Positions 52,884-61,402 of a stretch of DNA of 64,000 nucleotides are shown one piece after another (the stretch's first letter is position 1; every line of letters starts with the position of its first letter). The notes beneath the pieces were generated by a model. It was not told where the DNA came from. It worked only from the letters and a program-made list of their open reading frames with translations, and did no database searches. The stretch spans positions 1-64,000 of the forward strand of contig JANXZO010000036.1 in assembly GCA_025355465.1 (NCBI GenBank), in the 5' to 3' direction. This DNA is from Bacteroidales bacterium. Its GTDB lineage: Bacteria; Bacteroidota; Bacteroidia; Bacteroidales; FEN-979. The translations under genes were made by a program, and so were the position numbers.

Positions 52884-54059
52884 ATGAGTGAGCAAACCCC
52901 ATATACGACGCTCAACCTCGGCCCTACCCACCCGGCCACGCACGGCATTTTTCAGAATGTGCTGAAGCTCGATGGCGAAACCATCCTCGATGCTGAACAG
53001 ACCATCGGCTACATTCATCGTGCCTTCGAAAAGATTGCCGAACATCGTCCCTATTACCAGGTCACTCCGCTGACAGACCGGCTCAACTACTGCTCCTCAC
53101 CCATAAACAACATGGGATGGCATATGACCGTGGAGAAACTGCTAGGGATCAGGACTACCAAACGAATTGATTATCTTCGCATCATCCTGATGGAGCTGGC
53201 CCGCATTACCGATCACCTCATATGCAATAGCGTGATCGGGGTCGACAGCGGGGCGCTTACCGGGTTTATCTATGTCTTCCAGGAACGTGAGAAAGTTTAT
53301 GAGATTTACGAGGAGGTTTCCGGGGCACGCCTTACCACGAACATGGGGCGTATCGGCGGCTTTGAGAGGGATCTCTCACCGGTAGCCATAAAAAAGATCA
53401 GGGAATTCCTGGATCACCTTCCCATGGTTCTTCAACAGTTCGAGAAGCTGCTGATGCGCAACCGTATTTTCATGGACCGTACGATTGGCGTTGGTTCGAT
53501 CAGCAGCGAGCGGGCGGTGAACTATGGCTTTACCGGACCCTGCCTTCGCGCTGCCGGAGTGGATTACGATGTTCGGGTTGCAAGCCCATACAGCAGCTAC
53601 AACGACTTTGAGTTTACCATACCCGTGGGCACCGAAGGCGACACCTACGACCGTTTCTGTGTTCGCCAGGAGGAGATGTGGCAAAGTCTGAAGCTGATCA
53701 AAAGTGCCCTCGAAAACCTTCCGGAAGGAAGATTTGCCGTGGATGTACCGCAATTTGTACTGCCCCCGAAAGAGGAGGTCTACAACAATATGGAAGCGCT
53801 GATCTGGCATTTCAAAATTGTGATGGGCGAAATTGATGTTCCTGTTGGAGAAGTTTACCATTCGGTAGAAGGAGGCAATGGGGAACTTGGTTTCTATCTG
53901 GTAAGCGATGGAGGCAGGAGCCCGTTCAGACTTCATTTCCGCCGACCCAGTTTTGTCTATTATCAGGCCTACCCCGAAATGATAAAAGGAGGTGTATTAT
54001 CGGATGCCATCCTAACCATGAGCAGCATGAATGTGATAGCCGGAGAGCTGGATGCTTAA
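52884..54059 (+). CDS. nuoD: Complex I subunit D (14-subunit operon)
   Basis: The 391-aa 49-kDa-type subunit has NLGPTHPATHGIFQNVLKLD with the quinone-contacting His, GYIHRAFEKIAEHRPY, and the C-terminal RRPSFVYYQAYPEMIKGG region. The family ending after SMNVIAGELDA is shorter than the DPVMGEVDR-type ending of many NuoD proteins. An octamer array of 32 bases begins three bases after its stop. Confidence 0.92.
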   Translation: MSEQTPYTTLNLGPTHPATHGIFQNVLKLDGETILDAEQTIGYIHRAFEKIAEHRPYYQVTPLTDRLNYCSSPINNMGWHMTVEKLLGIRTTKRIDYLRIILMELARITDHLICNSVIGVDSGALTGFIYVFQEREKVYEIYEEVSGARLTTNMGRIGGFERDLSPVAIKKIREFLDHLPMVLQQFEKLLMRNRIFMDRTIGVGSISSERAVNYGFTGPCLRAAGVDYDVRVASPYSSYNDFEFTIPVGTEGDTYDRFCVRQEEMWQSLKLIKSALENLPEGRFAVDVPQFVLPPKEEVYNNMEALIWHFKIVMGEIDVPVGEVYHSVEGGNGELGFYLVSDGGRSPFRLHFRRPSFVYYQAYPEMIKGGVLSDAILTMSSMNVIAGELDA

Positions 54060-54061
54060 AG

Positions 54062-54093
54062 AAATAGCGAAATAGCGGAAAAGTGAAATTCAA
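54062..54093. repeat. Degenerate 8-nt tandem repeat, nuoD-nuoE gap
   Basis: AAATAGCG, AAATAGCG, GAAAAGTG and AAATTCAA fill most of the 46-base gap between the nuoD stop and nuoE start. Confidence 0.7.
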
Positions 54094-54105
54094 TTATCGA
54101 TAAAA

Positions 54106-54684
54106 GTGTTGGATAATCACCTGTTAATAAAAGAAAATAAGCCGGTGGCATTTTCGGCGGAAACGCTGGAGACGATCAATCAGCTGAGTAAGCGTTACCC
54201 GGAGGGAGAACGAAAATCCATTTTGCTTCCGGTATTGCATATGGCGCAGGAGGAGCTGGGCGGATATCTCACCATTGATATCCTGGATTATGTGGCTTCG
54301 CTGGTTGGCATCAGTCCGGTTGAAGTATACGAAGTGGCCACATTTTATTCGATGTACTACCTTGATAAGGTTGGAAAATATGTACTGGAAGTATGTCGTA
54401 CCGGCCCCTGTGCTATCTGCGGAGGCGAAAGGATCGCCGACTACCTCCGGGAGGTGCTGAAGATAAAAACGGGAGAGACTACGGCCGACGGGCTGTTTAC
54501 CCTCCGGGAAGTGGAATGTCTTGGCGGCTGTGGGTATGCTCCGGTAATGCAAGTGAACACGGAATTTTACGAGTACCTGACCAATGAAAAAGTCGACAAG
54601 ATCCTTAGCGATCTTAGGGCTGGTGCTGAAAAAGAAACAGATCAACAAAAGAGATGGGTAGCTCAATTCTCCTCGCAAATATAG
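54106..54684 (+). CDS. nuoE: Complex I subunit E, [2Fe-2S] (14-subunit operon)
   Basis: This 192-aa thioredoxin-fold subunit holds cluster N1a. The four ligands are in CRTGPCAICGG (C-x4/5-C spacing) and CLGGCGYAPVMQVN. The helical N-terminal domain includes SILLPVLHMAQEELGGYLTI. The start is a GTG at 54106, with a TTG one codon later as an alternative. The 3' end overlaps nuoF by 31 bases. Confidence 0.9.
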   Translation: MLDNHLLIKENKPVAFSAETLETINQLSKRYPEGERKSILLPVLHMAQEELGGYLTIDILDYVASLVGISPVEVYEVATFYSMYYLDKVGKYVLEVCRTGPCAICGGERIADYLREVLKIKTGETTADGLFTLREVECLGGCGYAPVMQVNTEFYEYLTNEKVDKILSDLRAGAEKETDQQKRWVAQFSSQI

Positions 54685-55943
54685 GCGTTCCCGGAATCAG
54701 GAACCTCAAAGCCTATCGTGCCAGCGGTGGTTATTCCGCGGTGGAGAAGGCTTTGCGCGAAATGACCCCGGCCCAGGTTGCACAGGAAGTTACGCGTTCA
54801 GGACTTCGCGGAAGGGGCGGGGCAGGGTTTCCAACAGGCCTCAAATGGAGTTTTCTCGACCGGAAAACCGACAAGCCGCGTTATCTCGTATGCAATGCCG
54901 ATGAGAGTGAACCCGGCACGTTCAAAGATCGTTTTCTGATGGATAAGATCCCCCATCTGCTCATCGAAGGACTGATCCTATCCAGCTATGCCCTGGGAGT
55001 GAATAACTGTTATATCTACATCCGCGGCGAATTTAAATACCTTGTCGGCATCCTCGAAAAGGCCATCCGTGAAGCACATCAGAACAGATTTCTGGGAGAA
55101 AAGATACTTGGTTCTGATTTCTCGCTGAATATCTTCGTACATCCTGGTGCCGGTGCCTATATTTGTGGAGAGGAGACCGCCTTGCTGGAGTCGCTGGAGG
55201 GAAAGCGCGGCAATCCGCGTATCAAACCTCCCTTCCCGGCATTCAAGGGACTATATGGTTGTCCGACAGTTGTGAACAACGTAGAGACGCTGGCCACCGT
55301 AGGTCCGATAATTTCCATGGGCGGCGAGGAGTATGCAAAAATTGGTAAAGGCAAAAGCACCGGTACAAAGCTCATCTCGGCTTGCGGGAACATCAACAAC
55401 CCGGGAGTTTATGAGATCGAAATGGGTCTTCTGCTGGATGATTTCATCTACTCGCCGGCATACTGCGGAGGCATCGCCAAGGGTAAGAAACTGAAGGCGG
55501 TGATCCCGGGTGGCTCTTCAGTGCCCATTCTGCCTGCCGACCTGATCTTGCGCACCTTGAATGGACAAAAGCGGCTGATGACCTATGAATCACTGGCCGA
55601 AGGAGAGTTTGCCAGCGGTACCATGCTGGGCTCAGGAGGCTTCATCGTGTTTGATGAGGATGCCTGCATTGTGCGCAATACCTGGAACCTTACCCGATTT
55701 TACCGCCATGAATCCTGCGGACAGTGTTCTCCCTGCCGCGAGGGCACCAGCTGGATGGAGAATGTGCTTTACCGTCTTGAACACGGATCAGGAAAACTTT
55801 CGGATATCGACCTGCTTGTCCGTGTGGCAAAAAACATTGAAGGAAATACTATTTGTCCGCTCGGTGATGCCGCCGCCTGGCCTGTTGCCAGTGCAATCCG
55901 GCACTTCCGGCATGAATTCGAGGAACATGTAAAAAATGCTTAA
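54654..55943 (+). CDS. nuoF: Complex I subunit F, FMN/NADH-binding (14-subunit operon)
   Basis: NuoF binds NADH and FMN and holds cluster N3. The 429-aa protein has GLRGRGGAGFPTGLKWSF (NADH-binding glycine loop), CNADESEPGTFKDRFLM for FMN, GAGAYICGEETALLESLEG, and the N3 motif ESCGQCSPCREGTSWM with a further Cys in NTICPLGDAAAWP. The ATG at 54654 overlaps nuoE. Presence of NuoE and NuoF makes this copy an NADH-oxidising complex. Confidence 0.94.
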   Translation: MGSSILLANIGVPGIRNLKAYRASGGYSAVEKALREMTPAQVAQEVTRSGLRGRGGAGFPTGLKWSFLDRKTDKPRYLVCNADESEPGTFKDRFLMDKIPHLLIEGLILSSYALGVNNCYIYIRGEFKYLVGILEKAIREAHQNRFLGEKILGSDFSLNIFVHPGAGAYICGEETALLESLEGKRGNPRIKPPFPAFKGLYGCPTVVNNVETLATVGPIISMGGEEYAKIGKGKSTGTKLISACGNINNPGVYEIEMGLLLDDFIYSPAYCGGIAKGKKLKAVIPGGSSVPILPADLILRTLNGQKRLMTYESLAEGEFASGTMLGSGGFIVFDEDACIVRNTWNLTRFYRHESCGQCSPCREGTSWMENVLYRLEHGSGKLSDIDLLVRVAKNIEGNTICPLGDAAAWPVASAIRHFRHEFEEHVKNA

Positions 55944-56913
55944 AGTAACCATAGATAACATCACCATCGACGTTGAGGAGGGGATGACCATCCTCCAGGC
56001 GGCACGCATGATCGGGGGAAAGGTTGTACCGCCGGCCATGTGTTACTATTCAAAGTTGAAGGGAACCGGTGGGAAATGCCGCACCTGCCTGGTAAAGGTA
56101 GCTCAGTCGTCGGCCAAAGACCCACGCCCGATGCCCAAGCTGGTAGCTTCGTGCAGCACGCCCGTGCAGGATGGTATGGTGGTGCAGAACCTCACTTCGC
56201 CCGAGGTCCAGGAAGCGCGCAAAGGGGTGGTGGAGATGCTGCTGGTCAACCATCCGCTCGACTGCCCCGTATGCGATCAGGCCGGTGAATGCGACCTGCA
56301 GGATCTCAGCTTCAACTACGGAATGGAAGAGACTGCCTCGGAAGAGGAGCGGAGGGAATTTCCGGTGATTGATATCGGTCCTTTCATCAAACTCCATATG
56401 AACCGCTGCATCCTGTGCTACCGCTGTGTTTATGCGGCCGATCAGCTTACCAGCGAGCGCAGGCATGGAGTAATGTACCGCGGCGATGGTTCCGAGATAA
56501 GTACCCTGATCGCCAATGTGATAGACAATGATTTCTCGGGCAATGTGATCGATGTTTGTCCTGTAGGAGCCCTTACGGACAAGACGTTCAGGTTTAAAAG
56601 CCGGGTGTGGTTCATCAAACCCATGGATGCCCATCGGGAATGTGGACGGTGTTCTGGAAAAGGCACGGTTTGGATGTTTGGCAACGAGATATACCGCGTT
56701 ACAGGCAGGAAAGACCAGTATGGCGAGGTGGAGGAGTTCATCTGCAACGAATGCCGGTTTGAGAAAAAGGAGCTTGCCAGCTGGACTGTTGAAGGGCCCA
56801 GGAAGATCAAACGGCAGTCGGTGATTTCTGCCAACCACTATGAAAAGATGGTTCAGCCATCCATTATCAAACCCATCGAAGGGCAGATGATACCGCCTCA
56901 AAATGAACTTTAG
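55936..56913 (+). CDS. nuoG: Short complex I subunit G without molybdopterin-like domain
   Basis: The 325-aa protein has the N-terminal [2Fe-2S] domain (CYYSKLKGTGGKCRTC...CSTP), the His-Cys3 [4Fe-4S] motif HPLDCPVCDQAGECDLQDL, and a further [4Fe-4S] site (CILCYRC...CPVGAL). It also retains a vestige of the molybdopterin Fe4S4 domain (HRECGRCSGKGTVW...CNECRF). The molybdopterin-like domain of about 500 residues seen in E. coli-type NuoG is absent, and the protein ends after PQNEL. It overlaps nuoF by eight bases, and nuoH follows by 14 bases. Short NuoG proteins are known in other Bacteroidota to my recollection, so this looks normal for the lineage rather than truncated. Confidence 0.88.
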   Translation: MLKVTIDNITIDVEEGMTILQAARMIGGKVVPPAMCYYSKLKGTGGKCRTCLVKVAQSSAKDPRPMPKLVASCSTPVQDGMVVQNLTSPEVQEARKGVVEMLLVNHPLDCPVCDQAGECDLQDLSFNYGMEETASEEERREFPVIDIGPFIKLHMNRCILCYRCVYAADQLTSERRHGVMYRGDGSEISTLIANVIDNDFSGNVIDVCPVGALTDKTFRFKSRVWFIKPMDAHRECGRCSGKGTVWMFGNEIYRVTGRKDQYGEVEEFICNECRFEKKELASWTVEGPRKIKRQSVISANHYEKMVQPSIIKPIEGQMIPPQNEL

Positions 56914-56927
56914 ATTAGGAGAATAAT

Positions 56928-57953
56928 ATGTTAGCAGGGCTCCTGTATAAAACAATTCTGGCAAGTCTGATCCTGGTGATCAGCCTGGTGGTGGCCATGT
57001 ATTCGACACTGATCGAACGCAAGGTGGCAGGATGGTTCCAGGACCGTCACGGTCCCAACCGCACCGGGCCCTGGGGGTTACTTCAACCGCTTGCCGATGG
57101 CGTGAAACTCTTCTTCAAGGAGGAGTTCATGCCCAACACGGCCGACAAGTTTCTCTATATTCTCGGACCATCGCTCACCATGTTTATTGCGCTGCTCACC
57201 AGCGCCGCCATTCCCTGGGGTCCCGACATCGTCATTGCCGGTAAACCCTATGCGCTTCAGGTGGCCGACATCAACATCGGGGTCCTCTATATTTTTGCCA
57301 TCCTCTCTATCGGAGTATATGGCATCATGATCGGCGGATGGGCATCCAACAACAAATACGCCCTGCTTGGGGCCGTTAGAGCCTCCTCACAGATGATCAG
57401 CTACGAACTGGCCATGAGTCTATCCATCATTTCCATTGTGATGATGACCGGGTCGTTGAGCATGCGGGAAATCGTAGTACAACAGCAGGGTTTCAACTGG
57501 AATATCTTCTATCAGCCCTTGGGATTTCTGATCTTCCTGATCTGTGCCTTTGCCGAGACCAACCGCTCACCTTTCGACCTGCCCGAATGCGAAACCGAAC
57601 TGGTAGGAGGTTACCATACTGAATACAGCAGCATGAAGCTCGGCTTCTACCTCTTCTCCGAATACATCAATATGTTTATTTCAGGAGCCGTGATGACTAC
57701 ACTTTTCCTGGGAGGATATCATTTTCCGTTTATTGATAAACTGGGTCTTTCGCCCAACGTATTTGCCCTGGTGAGCTTCATGATATTTTTCACCAAGATC
57801 ACCTTTTTCGGCTTTATTTTCATGTGGATCCGCTGGACCTTACCGCGTTTCCGATATGACCAGCTGATGCGGCTTGGATGGAAATCGCTGATCCCGCTGG
57901 CCATTCTGAATGTTGTGATCACAGGGGTTATCATATTAATTAACCTGAAATGA
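56928..57953 (+). CDS. nuoH: Complex I subunit H (14-subunit operon)
   Basis: The 341-aa membrane protein has the NuoH signatures LIERKVAGWFQDRHGPNRTG, GWASNNKYALLGAVRASSQM and ETNRSPFDLPECETELVGGY. About eight membrane helices line the quinone chamber. The copy is well diverged from the one at 25564, although all the same functional blocks are present. Confidence 0.93.
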   Translation: MLAGLLYKTILASLILVISLVVAMYSTLIERKVAGWFQDRHGPNRTGPWGLLQPLADGVKLFFKEEFMPNTADKFLYILGPSLTMFIALLTSAAIPWGPDIVIAGKPYALQVADINIGVLYIFAILSIGVYGIMIGGWASNNKYALLGAVRASSQMISYELAMSLSIISIVMMTGSLSMREIVVQQQGFNWNIFYQPLGFLIFLICAFAETNRSPFDLPECETELVGGYHTEYSSMKLGFYLFSEYINMFISGAVMTTLFLGGYHFPFIDKLGLSPNVFALVSFMIFFTKITFFGFIFMWIRWTLPRFRYDQLMRLGWKSLIPLAILNVVITGVIILINLK

Positions 57954-58013
57954 ATAAGCATTTTTATCTTTTACTAATTGAATCTGAACTCTGACATTTG
58001 ACTTTTCCTGCGC

Positions 58014-58589
58014 ATGAAACCTTTGACAAACAGATCTAAAGTAGTTTCCGACAAGAAGATGACCTTCGTGGAAAGGATCTATTTGCCAGCCATATTCAAT
58101 GGGATGCGGATCACCTTCAGCCATCTGTTTCGCAGGAAAACCACTGTGCAGTACCCGGAGGTCAACCGTACCTTCTCCGACATTTACCGGGGCAGGCATG
58201 TACTCAAACGCGACGAGCAAGGACGCGAACGCTGCACCGCCTGCGGACTTTGTGCAGTGGCATGTCCGGCGGAGGCCATTACGATGGTGGCCGCCGAACG
58301 GAAGCCCGGAGAGGAAAACCTCTATCGCGAAGAAAAATATGCAGTCGTTTATGAAATCAACATGCTGCGCTGTATTTTCTGCGGGTTATGTGAAGAGGCA
58401 TGCCCCAAAGAGGCGATCTTTCTTACCCCGCGAACGGTGGCTTCTGAATTCGACCGCGATAAATTTATCTATGGAAAGGCGGAACTTGTAGAACCCATGG
58501 ATCCGGAAAAGCGCATTGACGTTACGAAACGGCAGACCCCGCAGGTACTGAACTTCAAACTTGATAAAAAAAAGCAACACAACAGATAG
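58014..58589 (+). CDS. nuoI: Complex I subunit I, 2x[4Fe-4S] (14-subunit operon)
   Basis: The 191-aa protein contains CTACGLCAVACPAEAITM near residue 77 and CIFCGLCEEACPKEAIFL near residue 122 for N6a and N6b. It has a longer C-terminal tail than the copy at 25074 (EPMDPEKRIDVTKRQTPQVL). The gap of 60 bases to nuoH contains no feature I can name. It is followed directly by nuoJ, the start lying one base after the stop. Confidence 0.92.
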   Translation: MKPLTNRSKVVSDKKMTFVERIYLPAIFNGMRITFSHLFRRKTTVQYPEVNRTFSDIYRGRHVLKRDEQGRERCTACGLCAVACPAEAITMVAAERKPGEENLYREEKYAVVYEINMLRCIFCGLCEEACPKEAIFLTPRTVASEFDRDKFIYGKAELVEPMDPEKRIDVTKRQTPQVLNFKLDKKKQHNR

Positions 58590-59090
58590 ATGTTTACAGA
58601 GTATATCTTTTTTTTTCTCAGCGTTCTCGCCCTGTACAGTGCGGTGATGGTGTTGGCCTCAAAAAAGCCCATCCATTCAGTGCTGTTCCTCACCCTCACC
58701 TTTTTCGCCATCGCCGGTCACTACGTACTGCTCAATGCACAATTCCTTGCCGTGGTGCACGTGATCGTTTATGCAGGCGCCATCATGGTACTCTTTCTAT
58801 TTACCGTGATGCTGCTGAATCTCAACAACGACGAACGATCGCCCAAACCAGTCTGGGCAAAAACCATGGTAAGCATCGCCTCAGGAATGCTGCTGCTGGT
58901 GCTCATTGGAATTTTCCGCACCTACGATATCAAATCAGCAGCCGATCCCACTCTTACGCAGATAGGTTTAGTGAAAAACCTGGGACAGATCCTTTTCCAT
59001 GAGTTTCTGTTGCCTTTTGAGATCTCGTCGGTTCTGTTTTTAACGGCCATGGTCGGGGCCGTGTTACTTGGGAAAAAGGAGCAGATCTGA
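58590..59090 (+). CDS. nuoJ: Complex I subunit J (14-subunit operon)
   Basis: This 166-aa protein has five membrane helices and VIVYAGAIMVLFLFTVMLLN, the NuoJ helix-3 signature. It starts immediately after the nuoI stop codon. Nothing unusual. Confidence 0.9.
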   Translation: MFTEYIFFFLSVLALYSAVMVLASKKPIHSVLFLTLTFFAIAGHYVLLNAQFLAVVHVIVYAGAIMVLFLFTVMLLNLNNDERSPKPVWAKTMVSIASGMLLLVLIGIFRTYDIKSAADPTLTQIGLVKNLGQILFHEFLLPFEISSVLFLTAMVGAVLLGKKEQI

Positions 59091-59141
59091 AAAGAGTACC
59101 CGTACAATGGAACAATTGAAAATCTAATTTATATTGACACA

Positions 59142-59450
59142 ATGGCATCCGTACCAATCCACTACTATCTCTTTTTCTGCTCGGTACTGTTCTGTATCGG
59201 CGTCCTGGGGGTGCTGATAAAGCGTAACGTGCTGATCATCCTCATGTCGATCGAACTGATGATCAACTCGATTAACCTGTTGCTTGCGGCATTTTCTGCC
59301 TATACAAACGATCCTGCCGGCCAGATCTTTGTCTTTTTCATCATGGTGGTGGCAGCAGCAGAGGTGGCCATCGGACTTGCGATTGTGGTGCTTATTTACC
59401 GTACAACGCATTCGCTGGATATTGATGTGCTGAATAAATTAAAATGGTGA
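59142..59450 (+). CDS. nuoK: Complex I subunit K (14-subunit operon)
   Basis: The 102-aa protein has three membrane helices and the membrane glutamates in LIILMSIELMINSINLLLAA and VVAAAEVAIGLAIVVLIYR. Its stop codon is part of the first unit of an octamer array at 59443-59474, so the end of the gene and the start of the repeat coincide. Confidence 0.92.
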   Translation: MASVPIHYYLFFCSVLFCIGVLGVLIKRNVLIILMSIELMINSINLLLAAFSAYTNDPAGQIFVFFIMVVAAAEVAIGLAIVVLIYRTTHSLDIDVLNKLKW

Positions 59451-59474
59451 AATGGTGAGATGGTGAAATGGTGA
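59443..59474. repeat. Degenerate 8-nt tandem repeat, nuoK-nuoL gap
   Basis: AATGGTGA, AATGGTGA, GATGGTGA and AATGGTGA run in register. The first unit contains the nuoK stop codon. Confidence 0.75.
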
Positions 59475-59490
59475 GAAAAGCATTTAGAGA

Positions 59491-61395
59491 ATGGATATAA
59501 TTTTACTTTTAATTCCAATATTTCCGCTTCTTGGATTTTTAATCCTGGGACTTGGATTGCGCGCGATTCCAAGAAAATTGACAGCCATCATTGGCCCTGG
59601 AATGATATTGCTCTCTTTCATTTTTTCAATATTTATTTTTCTTAATTTTCACTATTTCGCCATCTCACCAGTTCGCTATTTCTTTTCCTGGATCTCCTTG
59701 CCCGGCCTTAACATTCCCTTTGCTTTTCTTGTTGATCCGCTCTCCTGCCTGATGCTGCTAATCGTTACAGGTGTTGGCTTTATCATCCATTTTTATTCGG
59801 TTGGATACATGAAAGAGGACCCGGGATTCAACCGTTTTTTTGCTTACATGAACCTCTTTGTTTTCTCCATGCTGCTGCTGGTGCTGGGAGCCAATTACCC
59901 CATCATGTTCATTGGCTGGGAGGGGGTAGGACTTTGTTCCTACCTGCTGATCGGCTTCTGGTTTAAAAATCATGACTACAATAATGCAGCTAAAAAGGCA
60001 TTCATCATGAACAGGATTGGCGACCTGGGTTTCCTGCTGGGGATGTTCATGCTTTTTACAACCTTTAACAGCCTTGGGTATGCCGAAATATTTGCCCATG
60101 CGAAGTGGATGGCTTCGGGAAATATTACCCTGACGACCATCACCCTGCTGCTTTTTGTGGGAGCAGTTGGCAAGAGCGCCCAGATTCCCCTCTATACCTG
60201 GCTCCCCGATGCCATGGCTGGTCCCACGCCGGTTTCGGCACTGATCCATGCTGCCACGATGGTCACCGCCGGGGTTTACATGATAGCCCGCTCAGGGATA
60301 CTCTATGTACTTTCGCCCGTCACCATGACCATCATCGGACTCACCGGACTGGCAACAGCCTTGTTTGCCGCGGTGATTGCCATTTTTCAGAACGACATTA
60401 AGAAAGTGCTGGCATACTCAACCATCAGCCAGCTCGGCTATATGTTCCTCGGTCTCAGTGTAGGCGCCTTCACCGGCGCGATGTTCCACCTCACGACGCA
60501 TGCGTTTTTCAAGGCACTTCTTTTCCTGGGAGCAGGAAGCGTGATTCATGCTTTGGGAGGAGAACAGGACATCCGGAAGATGGGAGGACTAATGAACAAG
60601 CTGCCGAAGACCTGGTTTACCTTCCTTATCGGAACCATTGCCATCGCCGGGATCCCGCCGCTGTCGGGATTCTTCTCAAAGGATGAAATTCTATCCGCTG
60701 TGTTCCGCTCTTCTGAATGGCTCTGGGTGTTCGCTGTCGCAGGATCCATGATGACCGCATTTTATATGTTCAGGCTGCTTTTTCTTACCTTTTTTAACAG
60801 GTTCCGTGGCACGGATGAGCAACATAACCACCTTCATGAATCGCCATGGGTGATGACCATCCCGCTGATGCTGCTGGCAATGCTTGCGTTCTTTGGCGGA
60901 TTTATTAACCTGCCCGAAATATTTGGAGGCAATGGCGGACTGGAAAACTTTCTGGCTCCGGTCTTTGCCGATGCCAATGCAGTGATGGCAAAGCAGCCGC
61001 CCCTCTCACATGCAACGGAATGGACCTTGATGGGAACCACGTTATTGTTGGTGCTGGCCATGGCTGCACTGGCCTGGTATCGTTTTGTAAGATCCGGGAG
61101 GGATGTTGTGTCTGAGGTAAACAAACAACCGGCACTGATCAGAATTGCAGCCAACAAGTTCTACATCGACGAAGCGTATGAAACTATCATTCAGAAACCG
61201 CTGCTCCGGCTCTCCCGGTTTCTGCACCAGGTCGTCGAGATCCGCTTCATCGACAGGATCGTTGACGGTGTCGGATTGCTGGTCATACGCACCGGGAATA
61301 CGGTGCGTTACATCCAGTCGGGGAACGTTGGCTTTTATATGTTTATCATGATAATCGGAATAATTCTGGTTTTATTTTTTAATATCCTGATCTGA
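59491..61395 (+). CDS. nuoL: Complex I subunit L (14-subunit operon)
   Basis: The 634-aa distal antiporter-like subunit has FIGWEGVGLCSYLLIGFWFK, GAVGKSAQIPLYTWLPDAMA and ALIHAATMVTAGVYMIARSG. The C-terminal NKFYIDEAYETII precedes the lateral helix. Residues about 51-64 (including HYFAISPVRYF) are encoded by an antisense-oriented octamer array, in a loop between the second helix and the FSWISLPG strand. The protein is otherwise ordinary and in frame. Confidence 0.92.
   Translation: MDIILLLIPIFPLLGFLILGLGLRAIPRKLTAIIGPGMILLSFIFSIFIFLNFHYFAISPVRYFFSWISLPGLNIPFAFLVDPLSCLMLLIVTGVGFIIHFYSVGYMKEDPGFNRFFAYMNLFVFSMLLLVLGANYPIMFIGWEGVGLCSYLLIGFWFKNHDYNNAAKKAFIMNRIGDLGFLLGMFMLFTTFNSLGYAEIFAHAKWMASGNITLTTITLLLFVGAVGKSAQIPLYTWLPDAMAGPTPVSALIHAATMVTAGVYMIARSGILYVLSPVTMTIIGLTGLATALFAAVIAIFQNDIKKVLAYSTISQLGYMFLGLSVGAFTGAMFHLTTHAFFKALLFLGAGSVIHALGGEQDIRKMGGLMNKLPKTWFTFLIGTIAIAGIPPLSGFFSKDEILSAVFRSSEWLWVFAVAGSMMTAFYMFRLLFLTFFNRFRGTDEQHNHLHESPWVMTIPLMLLAMLAFFGGFINLPEIFGGNGGLENFLAPVFADANAVMAKQPPLSHATEWTLMGTTLLLVLAMAALAWYRFVRSGRDVVSEVNKQPALIRIAANKFYIDEAYETIIQKPLLRLSRFLHQVVEIRFIDRIVDGVGLLVIRTGNTVRYIQSGNVGFYMFIMIIGIILVLFFNILI
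59642..59681. repeat. Degenerate 8-nt tandem repeat inside nuoL
   Basis: Read on the minus strand, the units are AAATAGCG, AACTGGTG, AGATGGCG, AAATAGTG and AAAATTAA, five consecutive octamers in register. They lie within the coding region of nuoL and preserve its frame. Confidence 0.75.
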
Positions 61396-61402
61396 GAATA
61401 CC

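Noticed and set aside
55936-56913. nuoG considered as a frameshift-truncated pseudogene
   Set aside because: nuoH starts 14 bases later and no downstream frame carries the missing domain, so the short form is complete.
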